In this document: one piece after another, positions 22,644 through 35,300 of the stretch
How the letters are laid out: each line of letters starts with the position of its first letter
Numbering within the stretch: the first letter of the stretch is position 1
Source: Suillus spraguei
Lineage: Eukaryota; Basidiomycota; Agaricomycetes; Boletales; Suillaceae
Length of the DNA: 64,000 nucleotides
Direction of reading: 5' to 3'
NCBI GenBank assembly: GCA_016800925.1
Contig: JABCPU010000012.1
Location: 248,001-312,000 of the forward strand
Made by a program: the position numbers and the translations under genes
Notes under the pieces: model-generated
Databases searched by the model: none
What the model was told of the DNA's origin: nothing
The model's input: the letters and a program-made list of their open reading frames with translations, nothing else

Positions 22644-25600
22644 TCACTCCCTTCGTCCTCCGCTCATCAAGAGCGCCATGAGATCGTGCGCGGGTTGGTT
22701 GGTTTGGCCAGGCGGGCCCTGCTGTTGATAATGGAGAGGAAGCATGTGTGGAGGGATTTGCTGTTGCTGTTGCTGCTGCTGCCTCATGGAGAGTAGAGGA
22801 GGCTGGATTTGAGGACCCTGTTGTCCAAACCCTCCGTTAGGACCACGAATACTACCAGGCATACCGTTAGAACCATTTAACCCCAGAAGCTGGGCTTGCG
22901 CAGGGTTAAGACCTCCAGGGTGCATCAGGCCTTGCATGGTATTGTGTCCGTGCAGCTGATGGTTTCCTCCAGGGTGGGGCACACGCATTTGAGGAGTGCC
23001 GTTGAAGCCAACACCTCCGGGAGGGAAATTGTTAAACTGCTGTTGGAGGGCGGCATTACTATGCACCGGGCCGTGTAGCCCACCAGGGATAGCCATTCCC
23101 GAGTTCAAGAATTGAGCAGGCTCATGAGGTGGTCGCCCACCTAAATTAGCTAAACCAGGCGGCAGGCGTTGAGCTGAAGGCTGCAAAGGATTCGGTGAAG
23201 GGCCACCACGGAATTGGGGTGATTGGAGAGGTATGCCTCCATTGCGGTTCATGTTCGCCTGGTGTAATCCTTGGTACATTTGAGGAGGACCGCGTTGACC
23301 ACCAAACTGCATAGAGTCATCGATATCAGAGAGCATGGCACCGTTTTGCCTGCTCCGAGGAGGGGCAGCGGAGCGTAAACCAGGCACCATGCCATCTGGG
23401 ACAAAATTCCTGTCGTCAAGGCGGCTATCATACAATGAGTCCAGGCGGGTATGGCCAGGATAGTGCTGGGAGTGGCCGAGTTGGTTTTGGAGATGGTGGA
23501 GGTTGGAGGGATGATTGAAGTGTGCAGCATCTGAAGCCAACGCTTCTGGTAGTATATGAGGCCTCTGACCCTAAAATTATATCAGGGCCGATAACAGGTA
23601 GACAGTGGTACGACCTACATGTGCTGAGTTGCTCAACATTGCAAATATATCTTCCATAGCTCTGGCATCCGGATTGCCAGTGGGCATCCCATTGTATCCA
23701 CTGAGCTCGCCTCTTTGAGCTGGCGTTGGGCCGCCCATTGGAGCCTTTCCCATTCCTGGTTGAGAATCTCTCCCTTTCCCGTCAAAGAACTTCGCAAACC
23801 GGCTGCCTTTCGCGGCTGCAATTCCAGAGTTCAACTGCTCGTACGGAATAGAGTGACTAGGCAAAGGCCCGCTAATGGGTACGTCAACCTGTTCGAGGTT
23901 CATATGCCCAAAGGCATTGCGATCTCCAGGAGGTGCAACAGAAGCACGACGAAACGCATCCAAAGGCGACAACCCAAGTCCTTCTCGAGCTTCCTCAAAC
24001 GGCGAGAAGCCTCGAGTTACTCTCATAGCGTCCAAATTGTCGTTATGATGTGTGGTTGACAAAGGTCCATTTGAGGGGATGGTTGAGTTGGTTGCTGGCG
24101 TGCCATTCTTCGACAGAGACACGGGAGAATGCGAACCTGTGTACGAGGGAGGGGTGTGACCTACAGATCCCTGAGGAGTTTTGGAGGCAAAGGAAAGAAG
24201 GCGACAACCTGGAGGAGGAGCTGATGGGACAGCAGTACTAAGCACTTCGACGGAAGGCTTTGGCAAAGCTTGAGCTTGAGGTGCCAGTAAATCAGTAGAG
24301 ATAGGCTTGGGGAAGAAGCGAGAACCTCCTGATTTTTCTTTATCGACATCAGATTCGTGGGCGCTTGTTGGTGCCCCAGGTACAGCGGAGGACGATGGGG
24401 ACGATAACATAGACAGGAGTACACGAGAACCATCATGAAGAGCTGGCTCAGCCTGTGGTGAAGGTGGAGAAGTAGATAATTGCGAAGAGATTGGCTGAGG
24501 TGGAAGATAAGTGTGGTGGTCTGCAGTTGCTTCAACCGATGACAGGTCTATCCGTGAATTAGTACATCGAGTTTGCCTGAGAGAAAGAATTGACTTGCCG
24601 TTTGTAGGAGTTGAGTCCTTAGTCTCTGAAGACGTGTCTGCGAGTAACGATGGGCCTGCAAGGGGAGACTGCTCAGCTTTCTTCTTTTGTTCTTCCCTTT
24701 TCATCATCAGCTTGAAGAGCTGAATTTCGTCTAGGTGGGGTTCGGACGTATTCGCCTTCCCTTCAAAGTTACCAGAAAGATCACCCTCTTGTGCAGCAGT
24801 ACCTTGCTCCTTCTGCTCTCTCTCCTTGATCTCTCGCTTGAACGCCTGTATGCCATCCAGGTCTCCAGGGGCACGGCCTAAACCGTTGCTGCCGGAAGAA
24901 GGGATGTATGTGTCCATCCATGCAGGTTCCTTCTCTCTTTCTTTCTCACGTTCTCTATCACGATCCTTGCGATCGTCCCTGTCCTTCGCCTCGTCGGGTT
25001 TTCTCTCGCGGCCAGCTGCTCGCTTGTTTCGACCATCACGGTCATCGGCGGGAGCCCATCGACGATCCTGACGATCGCCAGAATCCCACGCAGCAGGGCG
25101 GTCGCGTACCCGGTCCTTGTCTCGTTCGCGGTCCCGCTGCTCACGGTCCCGCCTCGCTGACATGCGCTCATCACGTTTTCCGTCATCCCTCCAGCGGCGG
25201 GGATCGTCCACCTCAGAATCTCGATCCACGTCACGGTCCTCCCTATCCCTTCGGTATCCCGCTGCCTCTTTTTGATGGTCATCGCGGTCGCCTCTGCGAT
25301 CACGATCCCTGTCATCCCGATCACGTCTCGATGGTGAAACATCTCGTCGTGGGCGGGAAGTGTCACGGACCCTTGAACGAGGTCGGTCACGCTCATCTCG
25401 ATCACGCCGAGGATTATCAGGACCTAGAAGAATGATGAATGGCCATTATACAGACATAGAAAATTCAGTCCTACGTTCACGGCCTGTACGAGTTGATTCT
25501 ACTCCGCGACTTAGTGACCTGGCTATAAGTTAGGTAGGGAACGTACCACGTCTCCAATCTTCACTCGTCTCACCATCTTTCTTTTTTGACGGTTCTCGGG

Positions 25601-26496
25601 AATCCAGCTGACGGTTACTCGGGGCTTGCTGCGACTGGGACGCTATTCGAGAGGATGTTCCACCAATGTGAGGGGCTAAGTCCCTATCCTTTCCTCGAAG
25701 CTGCTGCATGGAAGAAAGAGCACGACGATCACGGTCATACTTGTCCGACAGCTTGGACAACATATGAGCGCTCTGGTGGGCAACAGCCTAGGCCACTCAC
25801 ATTCCGTAGTCTCTCTTGACCGTCTTTGACCCGGGAATCACGTTCCTGTTCTCTGTCCGTATCTCTGTCTCTGTCTCGGTCAGTTGCACGAATTGACTGG
25901 TGCTTGAAGTTGCCCATTTGCGAGGGCTGCGTGATGGTAGCCCCACGAAAAGAAGGTCGGGCGGCGCCTTCTAATGCTAATGATTAGACCTTTCTCAAGA
26001 GAAGGTAATTATGATGCCTACCCCCATCCTCCGCATCTCTACGAAAGCTGTGATGATGTTAGGCAAGTCTAAATGGTGGTATTAGCAGACCTCACCGTCG
26101 GTCACGAGCATTGGGTTGAGGAAGTGCTTCTGAGTCCTTTTTAAGATTGCCTTGGTCGCTCTCGGTTCTTCAAATGTAGAATAAGCCACAGGCTCGAGGA
26201 GTAAAAGATGGCACGAACCCAAACCAATCCTTCAAAGCTGGCATGCCAGTCGGAGTACAGACTAAGGGAGATTTATGAAGGAGTAGTAGATGAAGTCGGG
26301 AATACATAACAAAGGGTCGACTATGTATATCATTTTTGTCTTTAATGAGACTGTCAGTAACGGATTCTGGTGATTGAACAGATGAATTGTCTGGTCGAAG
26401 AGAAACTTTGGCCACGGTGTCAGATAAGTTGTCAATGGAACCATCCTCTGGTAGGACAACGTCATGGACAGCAACCTGGTTCTCTACACCAGACAT
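22644..26496 (-). CDS. eIF4E-transporter-like (4E-T) translational repressor
   Basis: Probably binds the cap-binding protein eIF4E and routes mRNA to repression or P-bodies. Eight exons (26496-26219, 26167-26096, 26047-26022, 25970-25801, 25751-25547, 25522-25481, 25423-23619, 23570-22644) sum to 1174 aa in one intact frame. The N-terminal segment YSRLHLL at residue 65 fits the eIF4E-binding consensus Y-x4-L-phi and runs into a conserved stretch ending GMPALKDWFG. A long Arg/Asp repeat (RDRDRD type, residues about 130-380) and a helical patch (LDGIQAFKREIKEREQ) follow; SRFAKFFDGKGR lies near the P-body-type C-terminal half, which ends in Gly/Pro/Asn/Gln-rich sequence with a short polyQ. Assignment rests on motif order, not on an alignment. 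Confidence 0.7.
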
Positions 26497-29228
26497 TGTG
26501 GTGTAAATGAGATGTTGAAGAGACTTGTGAGAGAAGCAAAATGTCGTCCCAATAGCAATGCCAGCAACGCGGACTTGAAGAGCGGAAAAGCAAAACAGAG
26601 CAACTCTAATTCTAGCCACAATTTCTTATAGAGCACACATGCCAGATTTTGGTCTCAAGTATTTCATTTTGCAGCAGAGAGTTATCCACCTGTATCGTCA
26701 TGCTATAAGAGCGTCCAAATGTGCGCTATCATGTTGTCTGAAAAATTTTGCTATAGCTCATTACTATCATCAGACATACCTGACCCACAGGCAAGGTCAG
26801 AAACTATCGCCTGGTTTCGCAGCGAAATCGAACGCAATAAATGGCTGACAGATGCGGTGAGTTGGTCTTATTCTTCATGATTCACGCCTCTGGCACTCAT
26901 CGTAGGTTAGGTTGTCATAGAGGAAAAAATTATCATGGCTCGTCGAGAAATTCAGCAAATACTTCCAACACCACTGCCTCGGGCCCTATGATAGGCGATA
27001 TCGTCATAAGAGCACTGTTGCGATGGCAAGGCTCCTAGAGTTTTCAAGGATGCGGAAGTTTCTTCGTTACGGGCAGCAAAATCATGCATACTACACGATG
27101 ACGATTCCAGTCAGGACAAGAAGGATCAGATACGAACTGTCCACACTCTTCTCATCCATCAGGACGGGCGGCAAAACCGATGTGAAAACGTCATATCCTC
27201 ACACAACAAAGGTGTATTGTTTATAAATTCTCACTCCTGTCGTGACAATAGGCGAGCATTAACAGTAGCGCAATACTGATAAAAAGAACAGCTCACTCAA
27301 AAACTGCGTCACTGATCGAGCATGCTTTTCTGCTTTTGGTTTGGGGTACGGTTTTTTTCGCATATCATACAACCCGATTGACTTCAACCCAAGAATATAT
27401 GAAGATAAGTATAAGTAATATCCATTCCTCTTATTTGTTCACTGAGGACATCCTATGAAAAAATTGTTACTAAAAGTCCCCAAAGGAAGGGTCCAAGCTT
27501 CCCACCGTTATTACGGGACTCAATTTGAAATTTGGCGTTCGTCCATTTTGCAGTCAATGAACCAGACATAGCTTGAGAGGGGTGTGGGTACTCTTAGATG
27601 TGCCCAGAATACTGTCTTCGCAGTCACAACCACTTCCCTAGGGTGCCGGTTACCATCGCCAGAGCCTTGAACTTCCAACGAGCGCTAGGAACGAATTGAA
27701 CCTTCATTCACCCTGAGTCGTGTATTTGGACCTTGCTGAGCTGCGCGCAGCAGGGAGGGGCAACGAAATGTAGTTTCTTACGATCTTGATGGGTCAGGAG
27801 TGCGGTGATATGCGGGGTTCTCCTTGAATAGGATGATCGTTGATTAAAGCTGGTATTTCATCTGACCTCAACTAGGAACAAAGCAAGATATCGCAGGGAA
27901 GGGCTCAAATACATATTTTGCTCCTGCATAATTCCCAAAATCATACCGCAGTAAGTCCTCAACTGTCTGACGCTCTGCCTACACTTCTTTCACTATGCAT
28001 TGAAACAGTTGAAGGTGCTGGCCAGATACCGGAATAGTGTGTGGCTGTCCCTTGCGATGGCCACGGCTATCTAGGGCCGATCTAGCAGCGTCAAAATGGT
28101 ATCAGCACTCAGGAGGCCCGCAGGTACGATTTATTGGACAAAAACCACGTTCAGCATCAACTCCAAGCTTACTGGCAAAGAGATCTACCTGCATCGATCG
28201 TTTGAGGCATTTTCTTTCGACTTATAATGGGATCTTTCAGAAGTCTCAGAATATCTGACAATTCCGTCTAGTCACCCTTTCCAGCATCGATTGTCTTCTT
28301 CATGTTGGTGTGTGACGACGAGCTTGTACTGTGCTATGTTTTGATATCCGTCATGCTCTATTACTACTTGCATGATCTCAGTAATTTGCGTCTTGCGCGA
28401 CCTATTCGAACACAATCATGCCTAGATACATATTCTCAGAGGGTGTACTTCAGGTGTGCGAGAAACTAGAATCTCTGCCTGCGTTAGGGAGGCTAAGAAA
28501 GGTGCAAGCATTCACATCTGGAAGGACATTGCATCTTGGACGTTAATCAAGCTGCCCATGCAGTCTCGTGACATGTCCGCCTACTAGTTCACCTGACTGC
28601 GATGAACCTGTACGATATATGCACCAGCCGAGAACAACGCAAGCTTGAGAAAAGATAGACTACTTAAATGAGGACCGTGACTACTTATGAGATGTTGAGA
28701 CTGATGCAATTCACGTCTAGTTAATGGTGTCGAGATTGATATTGCGACGTGCTTTTTAATTGCTCTTCGGCTTTACTGTTCTAATGGAGATAAGTAGCAT
28801 AGAGCCAACGGTTCCTAATATGCAAAAAGTTCAACATCGTGCTCGACGGGAGCAGAAGGCCTAAGTTTCTTGGATATTGCCGCAGCTGCGAAATGTGGAA
28901 CAGTTGTAATTTGCAACCTCAGTCCAACACGAATTTAAATTACCCAGACCCCAAGGATCCTGCTGAGGTATTACCTGGAGTATAATAAGCATCTCATAGG
29001 GATGCTGGAACACCAATTCGATAAAGGTATCTCTTGCATTGAGGTGTTATGGTGGTAGAATCAACGACGAGTACAAACCATACAAACAACAAAGATGCTC
29101 AGATTACATCAATGGAATGCTTAAAGACGTGCAACAATCAGATCGGTGTTATGCTCCGCCGTAAACATGAAGTAAAATCGCACAAGGGACGAGTTGGGCC
29201 GCAGAGTACCCTCGGTTGAGGTGTCGAT
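26497..29228. other. Gene-free 2.7 kb
   Basis: Only short open frames with no domain, no splice-linked series and no clear repeats are seen. It separates the 4E-T gene start from the SmD2 gene end, so its left part is promoter sequence. Confidence 0.5.
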
Positions 29229-29819
29229 CTATGCTTGATTGCGCAGAACTAAAAGATGTTATTAAGGAGGGAAATATTTCATGAAGTGTCTTCACTTACT
29301 AAGAATTACTGAATCTCCGCTGACAGATCACAATCATCATCCTGCCAGGATAGCACATGTGAGTATGTCACTCACCGCAAGAACATTTTGCTGATAAACC
29401 GATCCTTGTTGACTGGCTTCTTGTTCTTACCCTTGGGGACTTCGGTCCACATCTGCATCGTGTTAAGTGCGCTTTCTGCTAGTGATGGACTAGAACAGAC
29501 CTCTTTGACGTTTTCAAGTACCTGCAGTACATCAACTTTAGAACTTGTAGGCAAACAAAAAAGGCGGCGCACCATATTACTATGACGATCAAAGGCCTTT
29601 ACACGAGCGAGAAGCTTTTTGTTATTTCGTAAAGAAATGAGGACTTGAGCGTGGTTGCGGACTGCCTGTTGCAGAACTGAAAGTGGCCCCTGGCTGATTT
29701 CGTGCTCCTCCAGCTGACGTAGTTGAGCCTCGTCGAGTTCTGATTTTGGTACATGCACGTATTGACTAGAAAGTTATTAGTCGAGATCTAGATGCCTTGA
29801 GCCTTGTTACCTACCTCAT
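29229..29819 (-). CDS. SMD2: Small nuclear ribonucleoprotein Sm D2
   Basis: Core Sm-ring subunit of U1, U2, U4 and U5 snRNPs in pre-mRNA splicing. Six exons (29819-29815, 29765-29573, 29521-29501, 29452-29376, 29319-29300, 29248-29229) give 111 aa in an intact frame. Sm1 motif residues are in [20 protein letters not shown] with the following HSNMVLENVKEMW, and Sm2 is FLRGDSVILILRNQA at the C-terminus. The N-terminal extension [16 protein letters not shown] is typical of D2. The first coding exon holds only ATG plus two bases, and three further exons are 20-21 nt. It is divergent from the pescadillo gene, with 100 bp between the two start codons. Confidence 0.95.
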
Positions 29820-29919
29820 GACTGCTTGTAAGGAGCGTTTGTTTGTGAAGGCCAAACAAATGATTGAAAATACTCAAATCTGAAATTTAAGGTAACCTTG
29901 TCAAGAAATCCCGTCCGTC
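29820..29919. promoter_or_regulatory. Shared divergent promoter SmD2/pescadillo
   Basis: Only 100 bp lie between the ATG of SmD2 (- strand, 29819) and the ATG of the pescadillo homologue (+ strand, 29920). Both genes are needed for RNA processing in growing cells, so a shared control region is likely. No TATA box is evident. Confidence 0.6.
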
Positions 29920-31990
29920 ATGGGTCGATTGAAGCAAAAAGGGAAGGCTGGTGCAGCAAAGGCATATGTTACTCGGTCATCTGCTGTAAAAAAACTTCAA
30001 TGTTCTCTGGCCGATTTTCGTCGACTATGTATCCTCAAAGGTGCGTTGTTTTAGTTACTTCGCAAACTTCAAACCCGCTCAAAGTTGTATAGGAATATTC
30101 CCTCGTGAGCCTAGACACAAGAAACGGGCTAACAAAGGATCGACAGCGCCGACCTCATTTTACTACGCGAAAGATATCGCTTACCTCGCTCATGAGCCAG
30201 TCCTCAATAAGCTGAGGGAGCACAAAGCTTTCGCAAAAAAAATCTCTCGTGCGCTCGGACGAGGAGAGTGGTCAATTGCGAAGAATTTGGAGGACAATAA
30301 ACCTGTATACCGATTGGATCATATTATCAAAGAGAGGTATGCAACGCAGGGATATTGAAAGGCGTCGGCTGATCGAGTTTAGGTACCCATCATTTATCGA
30401 CGCAGTACGAGACATCGATGATGCACTTTGCATGATCAACCTTTTCGCATCTCTCCCTTCGAATTCTAGAGTTTCGCACGCTCTCATAGAAAACTGTGCC
30501 CGTTTGACTGCAGAGTGGCAATTATATGTCATGCACACGCGGTCACTGCGAAATATCTTCTTGTCTATCAAGGGTATATACTACCAAGCAGAAGTGATGG
30601 ATCAAAATGTAACATGGCTCGTGCCGTATCAGTTCCCTCAGAACGTGAGTTGCCTTCGCGAATCCGCGTCCGTCTTTCATACCTTCCACTCAGATACCAT
30701 CCGATGTGGATGTCCGTGTTATGCTTACCTTCCTCGAACTGTACCAGACTTTACTTGGGTTTGTTTTTTTCAAGTTATATACAGACGCTGGACTCGTATA
30801 TCCGCCACCCTTGGACTCTGGCAAGGACGAATCTGGGGCTGGTGTTGGAGCGTTCAATCTTCAATCGGCAAACCCTAGCCCAGCTACTGGAGCACTGAAG
30901 AGCGATACTCCCAAGGTATCCAGCAAGGAAGTTCGGCAGACAATCAAGAAGATCACTGCGGAAACATCCTCGGTGCCTCCTACGGATGTAGATATTGACC
31001 ACCCCGATTCCTTGCACGATGCCGCTGAGGAGGAATTTGTACCGCAAGCTTCAAAATCTGATCTTGATGTACCGTCTTCGCTCCCTACACTTCTCTCACT
31101 CTCATCCTTACCGAAACTATCATCGACAAACATATTTTCTCCATACACGTTTTGGCTATCACGCGAATCATCACGATCAATATTCGAGTTTCTTATCCGG
31201 TCTTTTGGTGGTCGTATAGGATGGCCGGTCTCATCAGGAGGTGGCTCGCCATTTACGGAGGATGATGAAGCAATCACCCACGTCATTATTGATAGGCCTG
31301 TTGCCAAGGGTGACACAGCCCAGGAACGAGAACGTCGAAGACGACGGAAGTATGTACAACCTCAATGGGTAGTTGATTGCATCAACGCTGGGAAAATCCT
31401 GCTTGAGGATATTTATGCTCAGGGAAAGACACTTCCACCCCACCTATCGCCATTTGGCGAACGAGATGGAGCATATGACCCAACCATTGGTCTGGCGAAT
31501 GTCGAAAATTCATTGGCCGAAGTTGATGACGCTGAGCTCAGCGAGGATAGTCAAGAAGTAGAAGACGTGGAGATGGGATCAGAATTAGAGGGTGATATAA
31601 CTTCAATGGCTTCCTTGGCGGTGGCTGCTGCAGATAACCCAGAGGCCTTGCGTGCAGCGGAGCTTGCGGCAGAAGCAGCAGGCGTTGACTATGGCACATT
31701 CGAGAAGGAGGTACAAAAGAAACAGAAACAGCAGAAGCAGAAGCACAAGGAAGATGCTGTTGTCAATGGCGGTGGTGAGGAAGACATGAACAAGATCCTG
31801 ATGAGCAAGCGCAAGCGCCAGTTGTACGAAAGAATGAAATACGGCGAGAAAAAACGAGCTACTGAGGTCCGTCCTAGAGTTATCCAATAGGGTTTTGTGT
31901 TCTAATCTCATAGTTCCACAGCACGCCAAACTTGAAGAAAAGAGGGCGGAGATTGAGAAGGACAGACGACGGAAAGCTAGGGCATCATGA
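29920..31990 (+). CDS. NOP7: Pescadillo homologue (PeBoW ribosome biogenesis factor)
   Basis: Nucleolar protein required for 60S subunit maturation, working with Erb1 and Ytm1 homologues. Exons 29920-30040, 30093-30336, 30383-30644, 30694-31866 and 31922-31990 join to 622 aa with an intact frame. The start [20 protein letters not shown] and the block [10 protein letters not shown]...[10 protein letters not shown] are hallmark pescadillo N-terminus. A BRCT domain follows around residues 335-440 ([16 protein letters not shown] ... ITHVIIDRP ... [15 protein letters not shown]). The C-terminus is acidic and then Lys/Arg/Glu-rich, ending in a charged helix ([19 protein letters not shown]). Length is normal for fungi. 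Confidence 0.95.
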
Positions 31991-32346
31991 GATTTGTTGT
32001 GGCCTCAAGTCCCCATTGCATGGTGAAGTTCGAACTATATATGCTCGTCTTTACTGGTATCGTTACTGTGGTGAACATACACTGAATCCCACAAAAAGTA
32101 TTACTATTAGCTCGTGTACAGTCGTCTGAAGAGATGATTGTAATATTGAAAGTTCGTTTGTGTGAGCTTCGGATCAGCTCTTAGAAATCACGTTCGTACT
32201 GCCCATGCCCACGATCTTTAAGTCAACTTCGTTCACTAAACTGGCATCATTGCTCGTACTAATTATCGCTGGGTACTAGACCTCATCACAGGCACTTGAA
32301 GAAGTTTGACCGTTTATAGCGGGGCAGAGAAGCTGGAAGTTCTAGC
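31991..32346 (+). other. Intergenic/promoter of the Sec7-PH gene
   Basis: About 350 bp between the pescadillo stop and the next ATG on the same strand. No extra gene or strong motif is seen. Confidence 0.5.
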
Positions 32347-35300
32347 ATGGTTGGCTTTCTGGGTACAGGAAGCAGGAATTCCCCAGCGACGGACAGTTGT
32401 CATCCTGACACTACTCTGAATCCGCTGTCCTACCCCAATGGAAGTGCTACTCCCATCTTCCCCGACAAGCCTCTACCCAATCAATCCGCCGGCCACCAAC
32501 TTCAGAGTACTGGTGACAGCAGTCATAGTCCTCTTCGTTTCCTTTCGCTTCCTCACTGGACACGAAAGATACTACCTACCTCTGCGTCTGCTCGCCGGAG
32601 TCTAGCTAGTGTGCCCTCTGATGAACTCGGCGTCATTCGGAGAAAACCCTCAAAACTTATGCTGGACAAGGAGCTCCCGCCCACTCCTCCAATTCAAAGT
32701 GTAGCCAGCAATCCCCACTCTGTAGAAACGTCCTTAGACACACCCTCGCTCATATCCACGGACAGATTCGCCTCCTCACCTACCTTGTCAAATGCAGACA
32801 CACCTTCAACTTCCGCTGAACCCAGACATACACAGCCAACGTTATATTTCGATATGCGTCATAATGCTGTTCCCCGCGGAGGGAACACAGTGTCTTTTGT
32901 TGCTACTTCGCCTAGGGGTATCGACCAACGTGATGCGACGCTTTCGCTACGACATACTAGAAGTACTCAATCACTTCTTTCACATAAACAGGCAGACCGG
33001 TCAACGCAGCCTCGCGACAGCGGAGATAGAGTTCGTGGTTTTTCCTTCGGTCGGAGACCATCTAGTTCCAGACGAAAAGATGCTGAACCACCGCCGACTG
33101 GTGAACATAACAAAACATCACCTGTTCGTCAAGTGTCGACCAAATCTTCGCGACAGTTGCTTTCAGTTCCGTCTGATTCTCTGTCCCTTCCAGCATTGCA
33201 GCCGACATCACCATTTCACATAGACTTCCATCCAGATACTCTTGCATCCTCTCAACAGCCACAGCAACGATTCGCTTCGAGATTGACACGAAGCCACTCA
33301 GAGAAGTTCTCCAGACGTCCATCCCCCTCCAACTCTGAAGTACCTGCATTACCCAAGATTCCATCAGCATTTGATTCGTCCCAGCATCATTCAACGACTG
33401 CCAATCCAACATTTCCTTCCCATCATTCACCCCGGCCCACACCGCGCCGCCCCATGACTGCCGATTCCGTCCGTTCACGCACTCGTTCATTTTTTACTTT
33501 GTCACCACAGATCACGTCCGGTCCTTCCACACAAACCCCTCACTTTGGAAATGCACTCTCAAGTCTCACTTCGTCTACCTCCGCCAATCATGCAAATAAT
33601 CGACCACGTTCTGCTACAAATCCACCTCTCCTGCACCGGCTTTCCGTCAATTTTTTTACATCATCTACTGCGTCAGCAAAATCTGGGACAGTTCCCGGCA
33701 GTTCAGTAACCGCCTCGCCAGTTTCTCGATCACATCCCTTACTGCTTTCATCAGTACCACCTGAGGAGCTGAGACCTCAACAGGACGAGTTACCTGAAGA
33801 TTTCCTGCAGAGACTTTCCTCTCTTATTGGTAAAGCTGATATTGCGGGGTTGTTGGGATCAAGGTACATAACTTTACTTTTCACTTTTCACCACTCTAAG
33901 TTGATTTTCAGTGCGGAAGTCAAGCACGTAGCTACTCTCAAACTGTATATCGGAAAGTTCTCCTTTACTGGGGATCCTCTGGATGTTGCTCTGCGTCGGC
34001 TTTTGATGCATATCGGCCTTCCACGGGAAACACAGCAAATCGATAGGGTGATTGAAGCTTTTTCGAAGCGGTACGTTGAGTGCAACCCAGACATATTTAT
34101 GTCCGATGGTGAGCATGATTTCACCGGCGTATAGACAATGAACTTGTACTCATCAGACTTTTAGATATCCCATACATTCTCGCCTTCAGTCTCATCATGC
34201 TTCACACAGATGCATTCAACAAATCCAATAAGCGCAAGATGACAAAAGTTGACTATCAGAAAAACACGGCTATCTCAGGAGTTATACCCGAAGTGCTGGA
34301 TGTATGTTATGAACTAACTATTCCAACCCCTCGGGACTGATGCATACGCCTAGTGCTTCTATGATAATATTGTTTTCGCTCCTTTTATATTTATCGAGGA
34401 CCCTATGGATCCCCTTCGGCCGTCAATTGATGGCAGTCTTTCACGACCTCCTTCTTCCGCTGCTATTCCAATGACACCAATAGGAGGCACTCTACTGAGC
34501 AGACCAAAGATTGATCCATATTATCTGATCACCAATGTAAGTAGTTTTGCCTCCTCAATGCCCTGTTGGTAACGCTTTGTTTTGAAGCACTTACTCGATT
34601 CGCTCCGCGTGAATGTCGAACAGTACATACCCTTAAACAACCCATACTGTTGGAAAGGAATAAGCGGTTCCTGGAATAACGACGAACTTTGGTCTGCCTT
34701 TGACCAAGGGGATACGTTAGAGATTTCTTGCTTTGAACGCAACCGCTTACCTTCTGGGTTGTTTGGCCTTGGCACCCCCAGTCCATCACTTATGGGGACA
34801 AACGCGCTTCCCGGGTTTTTACCACCTCAGAAAGAGACTTGGCGGCTTAAGCTGTCAAAAGTTTCTGTTTTGAATCGTAAAGACGAGATCTTGGAAGGCG
34901 GCAAAAAACCCTCGAACCGCAAGTGGAAGTTGTTCAGCGTTGCTTTGACGACCTCACAAGTTCTTCTTTTCCGCGACCCATCGTGGGCTGCCCCTTTTCT
35001 ATCATCCTCGGATTATTCCAGGAGGTTGTCCATACACTGCAAACCCGATGAAGTTTTGTCTGTGAAGGATGCAGTCGCTGTGTTTGATCGGTCATATCAA
35101 AAGGTATTTCTTTTTCTGTTGCTCTTCTGTGCGATGCTAATGTTTCTGCAGCATTCGAACACCTTTCGCCTGGCCCTCGCTGATGGACGCCAGATCTTGT
35201 TCCAGGCTTCAAGTGAACTGGAAGTCAATCAATGGGTTTCGCGCATTAACTATGCTAGTGCTTTCAAGTCTGCTGGGATACGAATGCGTCCCCCTGGCAT

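Noticed and set aside
24878..25435. Frames of about 175 codons on both strands over the Arg/Asp repeat
   Set aside because: Shadows produced by the repetitive CGATCACGG-like codons of the 4E-T-like gene.
26497..29228. Search for a transposon remnant in the largest gene-free stretches
   Set aside because: No terminal repeats, reverse transcriptase or transposase motifs could be read in any frame.
33062..33490. 142-codon minus-strand frame inside the Sec7-PH gene
   Set aside because: Shadow of the Ser/Pro-rich N-terminal exon, whose plus-strand frame continues into the Sec7 domain.
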